Below, piece after piece: positions 50,201 to 57,727 of a DNA stretch of 64,000 nt. The DNA is from Peptoniphilus_A sp022767005 (GTDB lineage Bacteria; Bacillota; Clostridia; Tissierellales; Peptoniphilaceae), in NCBI RefSeq assembly GCF_050315115.1, contig NZ_JBNPOJ010000004.1:90454-154453 (forward strand), given 5' to 3'. A program made the translations under genes and the position numbers. The first letter of the stretch is position 1. Each line of letters begins with the position of its first letter. The notes under the pieces were generated by a model. The model searched no databases. It saw only the letters and a list, made by a program, of their open reading frames with translations, and was not told the origin of the DNA.

Positions 50201-51425
50201 TTTCTCCTGGTGCAAGTCTTAGTTTTATATAAGTTATGTCTTGAATGTTTTTATTGTCATTTGCATCAATGGATCTTTTTATAGCTTTTTTAGTTGCTTT
50301 TACATAATCCTTAGCTGTTATAGTGGCATTAGTTACTGAATCATAATATTCTCCCTTTTTATTATTTAATTGACTTAAAACATTGTCTAATTCATCAAGT
50401 TTTAAACCTTTTAATTTTGGAAGAATATGTCTTGCAATATTTAAATACTCTTCTTTAAATCCGCCATCAGCTATAGCTTCAACTGAATCTATTTTTTCAT
50501 TTTTCAATTTTACCTTTACAATACTTGGTCCATATATATCACTTTCAAGTCCTTCAAAGGAAGCTGCATACCATTCTCCATCTAAAGGTTTTTTTGTTTT
50601 TGGTTTAGTTACTTCTGTTGAACCTGTTGTTTCATTAGTACCAGGTTTTTCAGGTGTAGTTGGTGTTTCATGAGTAGTTGGCTTTTCAGTAGTGCTTGAT
50701 GATGAGTTATCGCTACTGCTATCAATGATAGACCAATTGCTATGACGTGAAGATGATTTCTTGACTGTATTAGTGCTTATGCTTGATACTGTCTTTTTGT
50801 TTTCTTCAACATTTTTAGTATTATTATTTTCTGAAGCATTAAATAGAGCAACAAAGGATAACTCCCTGCTTGCTTCTTTATTTGGATTGATAGTTTCAAT
50901 GCCTGTTCCTTTACCTATAATCTTTAGCTCTTTTGCCCAATTAATGTAAGTATTAGGCCACTTTGCATTTGCCATTTTCTCACTTGTCAAATCTTTCTTA
51001 GTGGCTACAACCATTAACTTTATCAATTCTGCTTCTGTTATGTTTTTTTCTGGTTTGAAAGTTCCATCTGGATAACCTTCTATCAAATATTGACCATTAG
51101 GCATTTTTATTTTGCTTGCCGCTTGGATAACACCATTTGCCCAATAATTTGTATTAACATCTGAATATTTTGATTTTTCTGATTGAAATTTTGCAGCCTC
51201 ATTTTTATATCCTAAAGAATATATTAGGATTTTTGTAACCTCACTTCTTTTGATTGGATTACCAAGGTTTAAATTTCCTTTTTCATCGCCTTCAACTACT
51301 TTTGTATTAATTAATTTATCAACTTTTGATTTATTAGTTAATTCTTCTTTAGCAAAGACTTCAAGGTTTACAGTGCTAATTACCATTAGTATTGCCACCA
51401 TTAGCACAAGTAATTTTCTTTTCAT
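47289..51425 (-). CDS. SLH-anchored surface protein with two FMN-binding domains
   Basis: A 1378-residue surface protein. Signal peptide: residues 1-25. Three SLH repeats (about 30-200; IEGYPDGTFKPEKNITEAEL) bind wall polymer. A Ser/Thr/Pro linker runs to about 275. FMN_bind domain 1 (about 280-390) has DSVTNATITA, with candidate flavinylated Thr368. Domain 2 (about 780-890) has DVVSTATKTA, with Thr875. Each is followed by a similar beta domain (KFDIGYANGKVEYG / KFDIAYGDGLIRPG). Between them lie three 95-residue repeats (starts about 494, 589, 684; each has EQDTGIVVKN). The C-terminus has a bacterial Ig-like region and two repeats of about 93 residues (KVEVKLGDTLVYTQ). ApbE-type flavin transferase would attach FMN; none is in the window. 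It likely carries electrons at the cell surface. Confidence 0.88.
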   Translation of the reverse strand: MKRKLLVLMVAILMVISTVNLEVFAKEELTNKSKVDKLINTKVVEGDEKGNLNLGNPIKRSEVTKILIYSLGYKNEAAKFQSEKSKYSDVNTNYWANGVIQAASKIKMPNGQYLIEGYPDGTFKPEKNITEAELIKLMVVATKKDLTSEKMANAKWPNTYINWAKELKIIGKGTGIETINPNKEASRELSFVALFNASENNNTKNVEENKKTVSSISTNTVKKSSSRHSNWSIIDSSSDNSSSSTTEKPTTHETPTTPEKPGTNETTGSTEVTKPKTKKPLDGEWYAASFEGLESDIYGPSIVKVKLKNEKIDSVEAIADGGFKEEYLNIARHILPKLKGLKLDELDNVLSQLNNKKGEYYDSVTNATITAKDYVKATKKAIKRSIDANDNKNIQDITYIKLRLAPGETRKQFMLKTDLKAGEKADFNFLKFDIGYANGKVEYGADFTELKFNNIDANYTQNQKLEKPGTIMLHIQDKTGYLEEKVTLHVDDKEDPTKIKVETKGMKMVKANGKEQDTGIVVKNKGKDTKITANNKEDKQVPFRIDDSGKIFVTPSTDVGTIITIRVTDKDLPRGFTSINVSVDTTSADIKKISVDKENIKTLKATNEEQDTGIVVKNSGKDTTVTAINLDGEDVVDVRIDDSGKVLVTPGTKAKDSVHIEISDDNLPDGSVEIEVPVDNNSIDPSKISIDKDNVKTVNATNEEQDTGIVVKNKGKETTIAATNNNYEDIPVSIDESGRVLVTPGTDVGDIIYIEISDEDLPYGIVNIDVPVKTNSGKTSPIEKVWFGTSNVGFNPKGAGPNILKVKIDNGLVKDIEVIKNGGLEEGYIRIAQKILPILKDKDKDEILKIESEIDKKLDTKNYTGEYVDVVSTATKTAKGYVRAVANAIERSEKYSENKNIQDIAYIKLSGNNEFNPERYRNAVADKVKLVRGESADFDSIKFDIAYGDGLIRPGVKFSDLSQYGIETNYKQGQILNPEGNQITLKVKDKSGYAEDWLTLFVAESPKHDVTPTHFVLTMPDGSEDRFNIKKGSGVNLGGKTVNVKPTKAELFYNDKKIADGVWVDKPFEYWKFENFDTSVLNEGEKFETSFYRYNTWVNDKSELKSIKLNLKKDKYFEGETLSKGDFTITTTTINGTVKEINWDEASDLGIKINPNIDYEFTKEDANKHQKDITISYKEISDKATVKVLEADFETPAKVEVKLGDTLVYTQKITKDEWNEANKKLQIINKEISDEFKGKEKDFNVILYNESNKVIKTSNKYMSGLNYADIGEYKYVVLGKWVFKADPKVPTKVEVKLGEELVYTQNITKDEWNRANKKLKILGKEIPKKFEGKQKEFKVIIYNGNNEIIPTEYRYESSLNISTIQEYEDIMLGQWVFK

Positions 51426-51446
51426 AACTACCTCCTAAATAGAATT

Positions 51447-51463
51447 ATGATACTAAGTATCAT
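51447..51463 (-). promoter_or_regulatory. Fur-like palindrome in the leader of the SLH-FMN gene
   Basis: ATGATAC TTA GTATCAT on the minus strand, a perfect seven-base inverted repeat. The inner 15 bases match 12 of 15 positions of the Fur consensus TGATAATNATTATCA. It lies between a TATAAT at 51489-51484 and the AGGAGG ribosome site, where repressor binding would block transcription. Iron control is inference. Confidence 0.5.
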
Positions 51464-51536
51464 TTTATATAATAATTTTACTTATTATAGCCTTATTTAT
51501 GCTCTATATATTTTTTGCATACTTATTAATTCAATT

Positions 51537-52196
51537 TTAATTTGATTTTTTTTGAACTAATTTAATTGTGTAGTAACCCCAAATTAAAATATAAATTACA
51601 ACATCTAGCACTTTATCTTTAATATGTCCAAAATATAGTATTATTACATGAATAAATATTAAATAAAAGAATACATAGGCTAACTTTTGGAGTTTTTTCC
51701 AACTGCTCGGATTCATTTTCTTTCTAATAGTTTTAAAGGATGTTAAACATAATGGAATTAAAATTGCTATCATCACTAAAGAAATTATTGTTGCAGCTAG
51801 CTTTAATGGCTCAAGGCTTGACATATCTGTGAAAAATTGTACAAAGAATATTTTTCCAAATAATATATTGTGTCCAAAAATTATTATTGAACCAATTATT
51901 GCAAGCTCTCCCCTAATTTGCATCAACTCTCTTACAAATTGATCTTTTTTGAGGACGCCAATATACATTACCAATATAATGAATGCTGTTCCTATCGCTC
52001 CTCTATTTAGAGGTCCTAATATATACTTAGATATTGCCGGGTTTAGTTCTTTAACCATTGGCATTGATGCAATTTTTATATACATAAAATTTATTAGCAC
52101 TGCCAAAATATAAAATGGAACTGGGTTCCTTTTAATTAAATTTTTAAATAATGCTACAAATAATAGCACTATGATTATTGATTCTACTAAAATCAT
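51537..52196 (-). CDS. Ferric reductase-like heme membrane protein (MsrQ-type core)
   Basis: A 219-residue integral membrane protein with six helices. The order RGELAIIGSIIIFGHNILFG (His109) and then WKKLQKLAYVFFYLIFIHVI (His183, with His191 nearby) matches the heme-ligand helices of MsrQ/YedZ and ferric reductase-like transmembrane domains. It has no FAD/NAD domain, so it must accept electrons from a quinol or cytosolic flavoprotein and pass them outward. It lies 111 nt upstream of the SLH-FMN gene on the same strand. That pairing suggests it feeds the surface flavins. Confidence 0.8.
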   Translation of the reverse strand: MILVESIIIVLLFVALFKNLIKRNPVPFYILAVLINFMYIKIASMPMVKELNPAISKYILGPLNRGAIGTAFIILVMYIGVLKKDQFVRELMQIRGELAIIGSIIIFGHNILFGKIFFVQFFTDMSSLEPLKLAATIISLVMIAILIPLCLTSFKTIRKKMNPSSWKKLQKLAYVFFYLIFIHVIILYFGHIKDKVLDVVIYILIWGYYTIKLVQKKSN

Positions 52197-52565
52197 AATT
52201 CCTCCTATTAAATTTTTTGATTGATATTATAAAATTATAAACAATGAATTATAGATTATTAGCTATTTTAAATCCTATTGAATTTTCCTTAAAATAACAA
52301 TTTTATTGTTTTTGCAAAAATTTTATTACTACTACCAGTATTATTGTGAAAGATATTTATTTTTTTTAATTACCTCCCTCGTTGAAAATAGAACTCTTAA
52401 CCAAAATCTATATCCCCTATCACGCAATAGGATGTAATAAATTGGATTTCCTAAGAAAATTCCATTTCCAAAGTTTAGCATAAATGATTTTAATTATCAT
52501 ATAGAATATTATCGTTATTTTTTGAAAAAATTCTTGGATATGCATATTATTTTTCTCATACATTA
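52197..52565. other. Gene-free AT-rich stretch upstream of the ferric reductase-like gene
   Basis: About 370 nt that holds the AGGAGG ribosome site and probable promoter region of the heme protein gene (TATAAT at TCTATAATTC and TATAATATCA on the minus strand, no clear -35). A short minus frame of 67 codons runs through the adjoining terminator and is not believable as a gene. No Fur-like dyad was seen here. Confidence 0.5.
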
Positions 52566-52566
52566 A

Positions 52567-52593
52567 ACAAAAAAAGACTCGAAAACTCGAGCC
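52567..52593 (-). terminator. Terminator of the TetR/ABC exporter operon
   Basis: GGCTCGAG-TTTT-CGAGTC on the minus strand, then seven T. Confidence 0.85.
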
Positions 52594-52687
52594 TCTCCAA
52601 TATTTAAAATGTAACTTATCCAAGTGTAAGGAATCTTACTTAATGAGAATTTCCTACTATTTGGTAAGTATAATTTAACTAAATTAA

Positions 52688-54424
52688 CTAATTATTTAAT
52701 TTCCATGATTCAGCCTTGCTCTTTGCATTAATTAAATCTGAATAAAGTCCATTATTTTTTATAAGTTCATCATGATTTCCACGCTCTACTATCTCTCCAT
52801 CTTTTAAAACTAAAATTTGATCTGCGTTTCTTATTGTCTTTAGTCTGTGGGCAATCATTATAACTGTCTTATCTTTTGTCAAGGACTCTATGGCTTCTTT
52901 TAATTTATCTTCATTTTCCGGATCTATATTTGCAGTAGCTTCATCAAAAATTATTATAGGTGCATCTTTTAGCATTGCTCTTGCTATGGATATCCTTTGT
53001 TTTTCTCCTCCTGAAAGGCTTGCTCCTCCTTCTCCAATGATAGTATTGTATCCCTCTTGAAGACCAACTATAAACTCATGACATCTTGCCTTTTTCGCAG
53101 CTTCTACAACTTCCTCATGACTTGCACTTTGTTTGCCAAATTTTATATTATTTTCTATGGTATCTTCAAATAGATAGACATCTTGGAAAACCATAGAAAT
53201 AGACTTCATTAGATTTTCTATTTTATAATTTTTTATATTTTCGCCACCGATTAAAATCTCGCCAGAGTTTACATCCCAAAATCTAGCAATTAAATTACAA
53301 AATGTAGTCTTGCCTGATCCACTTGGTCCAACTATGGCTGTCATTGATTTTTCTTTTATAGTAGCTGATATATTTTTTAAAATTTCCCTATCATCATAAG
53401 AAAATCTTACATTTTTAAATTCTATATCGTGATTTTCGATAGGCTTTTCTATTGCTCCTTCTGACATATTTTCAATAGACTTTGTATAATCATAAGAATC
53501 AACAGCATTTTCCACCAATCTTAACATTGCAAGCGCTGATCCAGATGCAATTAGACCATCAAATATAACAAAACTTGCTATAAATATCATGATAGTATTA
53601 ACCAATTGACTTTGTAAACCAAAGTATGATTTTACAGATATAAAAAGCATACTACAAATGGTAATCGCTATTATAATTTTAGCTAATAAAGTATATGGTA
53701 ATACAGTTTTCTCCAAATTAAAAGATGACTTGCTTGCATCATCAAAGCTTTTATCAAGTTTCTTATTATTGCTTCCTCCAAGATTATAAGATTTAATAAT
53801 CTGCATTCCTTGTAATGTTGATAAAACTTCTTTTGTCAATGATACTTGAATTTCATGAATTTTATCTGCATTTTCTCTCGACCTTTTTTGCATAAGAGAA
53901 ATAATAAATAAAAATACAATAGAACCTATTATCGCCACAAAACCTACTTTATAAGAAAAGAAAAACAGAGACAATATAAAAACAATAGCGTTTAACATAC
54001 CGCCAAAAACCATGATAAATAAATTGGGAACCCAAGTTTCTACATTATCTAAATTGGTAGTAGCGATTGTCGTTAAGTTCCCCAAACTTAAACTTGAGAA
54101 AAATCCCATGGGAACTTTTTTTATTTTCTCACCAAGTTCAATTCTCTTATCGCCAGCCATGAAATATCCAACATGTGTTTGTTTAAGCATGGATGAATTT
54201 TTTGAAATAATTACTCCTACAATGCTAACTAACAAGAATAAGCTTGAAATCCCTATGGTTTTGAAACTTACATTTTTATTTATTATACCTAAAATTGCAT
54301 AGTAAATTGCAGCAAATTGAAAAGCGTTAAATATAGCTCCTATAAAATTGGCAAAAATTGATTTTTTTATATATACTTGTTCTTTGGAAGAAAAATCCCA
54401 TATCTTTTTAAAAACACTAATCAT
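52688..54424 (-). CDS. ABC exporter half-transporter B (fused permease-ATPase)
   Basis: A 578-residue half-transporter: six helices in residues about 15-300 and an ATPase domain with GPSGSGKTTF (Walker A), Q loop SMVFQDVYLFEDT, signature LSGGEKQRISIARAML, Walker B IIIFDEATANIDPEN and the H loop MIAHRLKTI. It overlaps the other half-transporter by 8 nt and should form a heterodimer with it. Type IV (multidrug or peptide) exporter. Export substrate unknown; iron-siderophore-type IrtAB-like exporters have a similar gene pair. Confidence 0.9.
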   Translation of the reverse strand: MISVFKKIWDFSSKEQVYIKKSIFANFIGAIFNAFQFAAIYYAILGIINKNVSFKTIGISSLFLLVSIVGVIISKNSSMLKQTHVGYFMAGDKRIELGEKIKKVPMGFFSSLSLGNLTTIATTNLDNVETWVPNLFIMVFGGMLNAIVFILSLFFFSYKVGFVAIIGSIVFLFIISLMQKRSRENADKIHEIQVSLTKEVLSTLQGMQIIKSYNLGGSNNKKLDKSFDDASKSSFNLEKTVLPYTLLAKIIIAITICSMLFISVKSYFGLQSQLVNTIMIFIASFVIFDGLIASGSALAMLRLVENAVDSYDYTKSIENMSEGAIEKPIENHDIEFKNVRFSYDDREILKNISATIKEKSMTAIVGPSGSGKTTFCNLIARFWDVNSGEILIGGENIKNYKIENLMKSISMVFQDVYLFEDTIENNIKFGKQSASHEEVVEAAKKARCHEFIVGLQEGYNTIIGEGGASLSGGEKQRISIARAMLKDAPIIIFDEATANIDPENEDKLKEAIESLTKDKTVIMIAHRLKTIRNADQILVLKDGEIVERGNHDELIKNNGLYSDLINAKSKAESWKLNN

Positions 54425-56135
54425 TTTTTTCTCCTTTCAAAGCAGTTTCCCATAGATTGCGATAGTCTTCTGATGATTGCAAAAGCTCATCATGGCTACC
54501 TTGAGCTGTAAGTTCTCCATTTTTAATGACAAATATCTTATCTACATTTATTATCGTGTTTAAACGATGAGCTATAACAATTAAAGTCTTTCCTTTGACT
54601 AATTCTGATATGGCATCTTGAATTAAAGCTTCATTTTCAGGGTCAATATAAGATGTTGCTTCATCTAAAATTACTATGGGTGCATTTTTTATCATCGCTC
54701 TTGCGATAGATATCCTTTGCCTTTCTCCACCTGATAAATGTTTCCCGGCTTCACCAACTTTTGTATCATATCCCTTTGACAAATTCATTATAAAATCATG
54801 ACAGGCTGATTTTTTGCATACTTCAATTATTTCCTCATCGCTGGCATTCTTCTTTCCTATCCTAATATTTTCCTTAATGGATATATCAAAAAGATAATTA
54901 TCTTGTGATACATAGGAAATTGTATTTGAGAGTTCTTCAAGGGATATGTCTTTAATATTTACATTTCCTATGTTTATAGAGCCATTATCTGTATCCCAAA
55001 ATCCTGCAATGAGTTTTGCAATAGTCGACTTTCCTGAACCAGATTCTCCTACTAAGGCATTTGCACTGCCTTCCTTTATATTTATATTCAAGTTATTTAG
55101 CACCTGTCTATCTTTCTCATAAGAAAAATCTACGTTTTTCAGCTCTATATTATAATCTTTAATTTCTGTGTTTTTGTTTTTATGAGACAATTCTCTCCCA
55201 TTAAATATATTTTCAATTTCTCCAAAAATTGTTGATATTCTTCCTATATCATCTTCAAATGTCATTACTCTCATTATATTTTGTATAGTTCCAAAAGAAA
55301 GGATTATCAATGTTAAAAACACACCACCATCTAAAGAGCCTTTCATAAAAAGATATAAACCAAATGGTATGATAGTTAAAATACCAACAGGTGCAATAGA
55401 CATACTTATAGCATAATCTCTTGTATTTTCTCCCATCCAATTGTAATAATAATTTGCCTTTTTATATACATTTTCGCTATATTTTTTATAGGATTTTTCT
55501 CCTTGATTAAATGTTTTGATGACCTCAATCCCGTTGATATATTCAACTATAGAATTGTTCATGTCTTGACCAATTTTAACTGCTTGTGGAAATTTTACTT
55601 TCATTCTCTTCATAGGTCCACTCATAAAAAAACCACCAATAAATAATGGAACTAAAGATATAAGACTTAGCCTATAATCCAAAGTCAACATATAAATAAA
55701 TAATATTACAGGTCCAACTAAATTTGCTGTCATCTCAGGTATGATATGAGCCAAAGTTGTTTCAGTATTGTCAACTTGATTTACAATTATGTCTTTTAAT
55801 TTGCCAGTAGACTCATTTAATATGTCTCCTAGAGGCATTTCAAATAATTTTTCCATAAGATTTTTCCTTATATCTCTTATTATTTGATAAGCTACTTTGT
55901 GAGAAATCATTGTTGATAAGGACATGAATATTTCTTTTATTAGAAGGCAGAAAAATATTAGGCATATTTTTTGTAAATAATAATTAAAATCTTGGTTCCC
56001 ACCAATCAAATATATAATTAAATCACCTAGAATAATGTATACAAAGAGATTGGAAATTACACCAAGTATTGCAAACAATACAGAAATAAAATATTGTATT
56101 TTTTTCTCCTTTACATACTTTTTTAATAAATCCAT
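54417..56135 (-). CDS. ABC exporter half-transporter A (fused permease-ATPase)
   Basis: A 572-residue half-transporter with six helices (ILGVISNLFVYIILGDLIIY; LVGPVILFIYMLTLDYRLSL) and an ATPase domain. Visible motifs are GESGSGKST (Walker A), LSGGERQRISIARAMI (signature) and IVILDEATSYIDPEN (Walker B). All catalytic motifs look intact in both halves. It starts directly at the TetR stop (adjacent bases), so regulator and exporter are one transcript. Substrates could be drugs or small peptides. Confidence 0.9.
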   Translation of the reverse strand: MDLLKKYVKEKKIQYFISVLFAILGVISNLFVYIILGDLIIYLIGGNQDFNYYLQKICLIFFCLLIKEIFMSLSTMISHKVAYQIIRDIRKNLMEKLFEMPLGDILNESTGKLKDIIVNQVDNTETTLAHIIPEMTANLVGPVILFIYMLTLDYRLSLISLVPLFIGGFFMSGPMKRMKVKFPQAVKIGQDMNNSIVEYINGIEVIKTFNQGEKSYKKYSENVYKKANYYYNWMGENTRDYAISMSIAPVGILTIIPFGLYLFMKGSLDGGVFLTLIILSFGTIQNIMRVMTFEDDIGRISTIFGEIENIFNGRELSHKNKNTEIKDYNIELKNVDFSYEKDRQVLNNLNINIKEGSANALVGESGSGKSTIAKLIAGFWDTDNGSINIGNVNIKDISLEELSNTISYVSQDNYLFDISIKENIRIGKKNASDEEIIEVCKKSACHDFIMNLSKGYDTKVGEAGKHLSGGERQRISIARAMIKNAPIVILDEATSYIDPENEALIQDAISELVKGKTLIVIAHRLNTIINVDKIFVIKNGELTAQGSHDELLQSSEDYRNLWETALKGEKND

Positions 56136-56738
56136 TTATTTAACTCCTTTACTTTTTTTCATTACAGATTTAAAATAAGTCTCTATCATTTCCATGATAT
56201 ATTTCTTATTTTCTATAAAATTTGAACGAGCTCCCAAAATTTCGCAAGCCATCAACCCGGAATTTATAATATTAATCATAAATTCAAATTCTTCATCAGA
56301 TGGTATATCAATAGACATGCTAGAAAACAATTCTTTAAATACTTGGATAGACTCTTTTTTTAGCTTAATATACAAGTTTTTTAGGTCATTGTTTTCTTTC
56401 AACTCGCATAAAAACATAACATAAATTTTTACATAATCGCTGCCTGCAAGCATCTTATCCACGATAATTCTAGAAAAAAAATTTGGACTTCTTATTAAAC
56501 TTTCGTCGTTGACGGAGTTTCGAATAACATTCCTTCTATTTAGATTCCCTTCAACCATGATCTCATATAAAATCTCATAAGTTGAGCCATAATGATGATA
56601 AAGACCTCCCCTAGAAAGTCCAGTTTCCTCCATAATGTCATTCATAACAGTATTTCTAAATCCCTTATCTAAAAATACTTTCATAGCTGCTTGTCGAATT
56701 TGTTTTTTTCTTTCGTCAGCAATCATTTTTTTAGCCAT
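56136..56738 (-). CDS. TetR-family regulator of the ABC exporter
   Basis: A 200-residue repressor. The N-terminal helix-turn-helix is IRQAAMKVFLDKGFRNTVMNDIMEETGLSRGGLYHHYGS; the rest is an all-helical ligand-binding domain. I use the ATG at 56738 (AAGGAGG upstream). Its own operator candidate lies directly in front of it, so it should autoregulate and control the two exporter genes that follow. Ligand unknown; likely the exporter substrate. Confidence 0.9.
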   Translation of the reverse strand: MAKKMIADERKKQIRQAAMKVFLDKGFRNTVMNDIMEETGLSRGGLYHHYGSTYEILYEIMVEGNLNRRNVIRNSVNDESLIRSPNFFSRIIVDKMLAGSDYVKIYVMFLCELKENNDLKNLYIKLKKESIQVFKELFSSMSIDIPSDEEFEFMINIINSGLMACEILGARSNFIENKKYIMEMIETYFKSVMKKSKGVK

Positions 56739-56752
56739 AAACAACCTCCTTA

Positions 56753-56772
56753 TACCGACACTATTGTCGATA
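56753..56772 (-). promoter_or_regulatory. Probable TetR operator
   Basis: TATCGACA ATAG TGTCGGTA, eight-base arms with one mismatch and a four-base centre. It lies between the -10 box and the ribosome site of the TetR gene, where binding blocks transcription. Confidence 0.7.
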
Positions 56773-56777
56773 TGATT

Positions 56778-56806
56778 ATTTTATCACTATTGATATTTAT
56801 TTTCAA
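56778..56806 (-). promoter_or_regulatory. Promoter of the TetR/ABC operon
   Basis: TTGAAA (56806-56801), 17-nt spacer, TAAAAT (56783-56778) on the minus strand, directly upstream of the operator. Confidence 0.7.
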
Positions 56807-56854
56807 TACATTCTATGCTATAAAAATTTTTTATAAATTAAAATGTAAAAATAC

Positions 56855-56890
56855 AAATAAAACAGCTTAGATTAATTTTTCTAAGCTGTT
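56855..56890 (-). terminator. Intrinsic terminator downstream of the NarL-type operon
   Basis: AACAGCTTAGA / TCTAAGCTGTT with an eight-base loop and TTTTATTTG on the minus strand. It lies 240 nt after the response regulator stop. Confidence 0.8.
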
Positions 56891-56990
56891 CGCATTTTAG
56901 AGTATTGTTTTTATCTTTGATTTAAAGACAATTTTAACTTATTCTCATAAATTCTATCTCTTTTTCTTTTTTTAATTTTTAATAGACAAT

Positions 56991-57170
56991 TTATTTTTTA
57001 TCTAAATTTTCTAATTTTTTACCCGAAATTCTCAATATGCTTTCTCTTAATACAATAGATATTGTATTTAGCTGACTAAATATGCTAAGTTTATAATTAA
57101 ATTGCCAATAATTAAATGCCTTTAAAATCTTTACATAACCGGATTTATATAGCCTATCTCCATTGCCTTG
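56991..57170 (-). other. Open 59-codon frame without start, possible gene remnant
   Basis: Between the response regulator stop and the terminator, the minus strand holds a frame open for 59 codons and ending TAA. It overlaps the last 40 nt of the regulator gene. The peptide looks protein-like (YWQFNYKLSIFSQLNTISI, then RESILRISGKKLENLDKK), but the frame has only a late in-frame TTG as a start. It may be the tail of a lost gene or a chance frame. Nothing else is seen in this gap. Confidence 0.3.
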
Positions 57171-57727
57171 TTATAGGCTTCAAGTGCATTTTTTGTGCCT
57201 AGCTTTTCATATATATTTGCTATGTGATTGTATAGGGTTCTCTCACTTATAAAAAGTTTTTTTGCAATCACTTTTTTATTTTCTCCCTTTATTAATTCTC
57301 TTAGAACCTCAACTTCTCGTTCTGTAAGTGGATTGGCTATAAAAACTAATTTATTATTTATTTTTCCAAAGTTGACTTCTTTTAGTCTAAAAACTAATTC
57401 TTCAATTTCTACGGATTTATTTATAAAATCCTTTACTCCTAATTTGAATGCCCTATCTTTATAGTTGTCCATGTCGTATGATGATAAAATTACTATTTTT
57501 TGATTTGGATTTTCTTCCGTTATTTGCTTTACTATATCAAATCCAGTTTTTTCATTCTTGAGATTAATATCTATTAACAATATGTCATAAACATCATTTT
57601 TCAATTTTTTAAAAAATTCATCTATATTTGTAGCATAAGAGCAAAGTTCAACTTCTTCTTGTTCTTCTAAAAGAAGCTTAATAGATTCGCCGAATAATTT
57701 ATGGTCATCTAATAAAAGAAGTTTCAT
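57131..57727 (-). CDS. NarL/FixJ-family response regulator
   Basis: A 198-residue regulator: receiver domain (LLDDHKLFGESIKLLL, Asp53 in LLIDINL, conserved Lys in FINKSVE) and LuxR-type helix-turn-helix (LTEREVEVLRELIKGENKKVIAKKLFISERTLYNHIANIYEKLG). It overlaps the kinase gene by 23 nt. It is the last gene of an operon with an ABC-2 transporter, which it probably controls. Confidence 0.92.
   Translation of the reverse strand: MKLLLLDDHKLFGESIKLLLEEQEEVELCSYATNIDEFFKKLKNDVYDILLIDINLKNEKTGFDIVKQITEENPNQKIVILSSYDMDNYKDRAFKLGVKDFINKSVEIEELVFRLKEVNFGKINNKLVFIANPLTEREVEVLRELIKGENKKVIAKKLFISERTLYNHIANIYEKLGTKNALEAYNKAMEIGYINPVM

Noticed and set aside
52420..52623. Minus-strand 67-codon frame before the ferric reductase-like gene
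   Set aside because: It runs through the exporter terminator hairpin and lacks a ribosome site.
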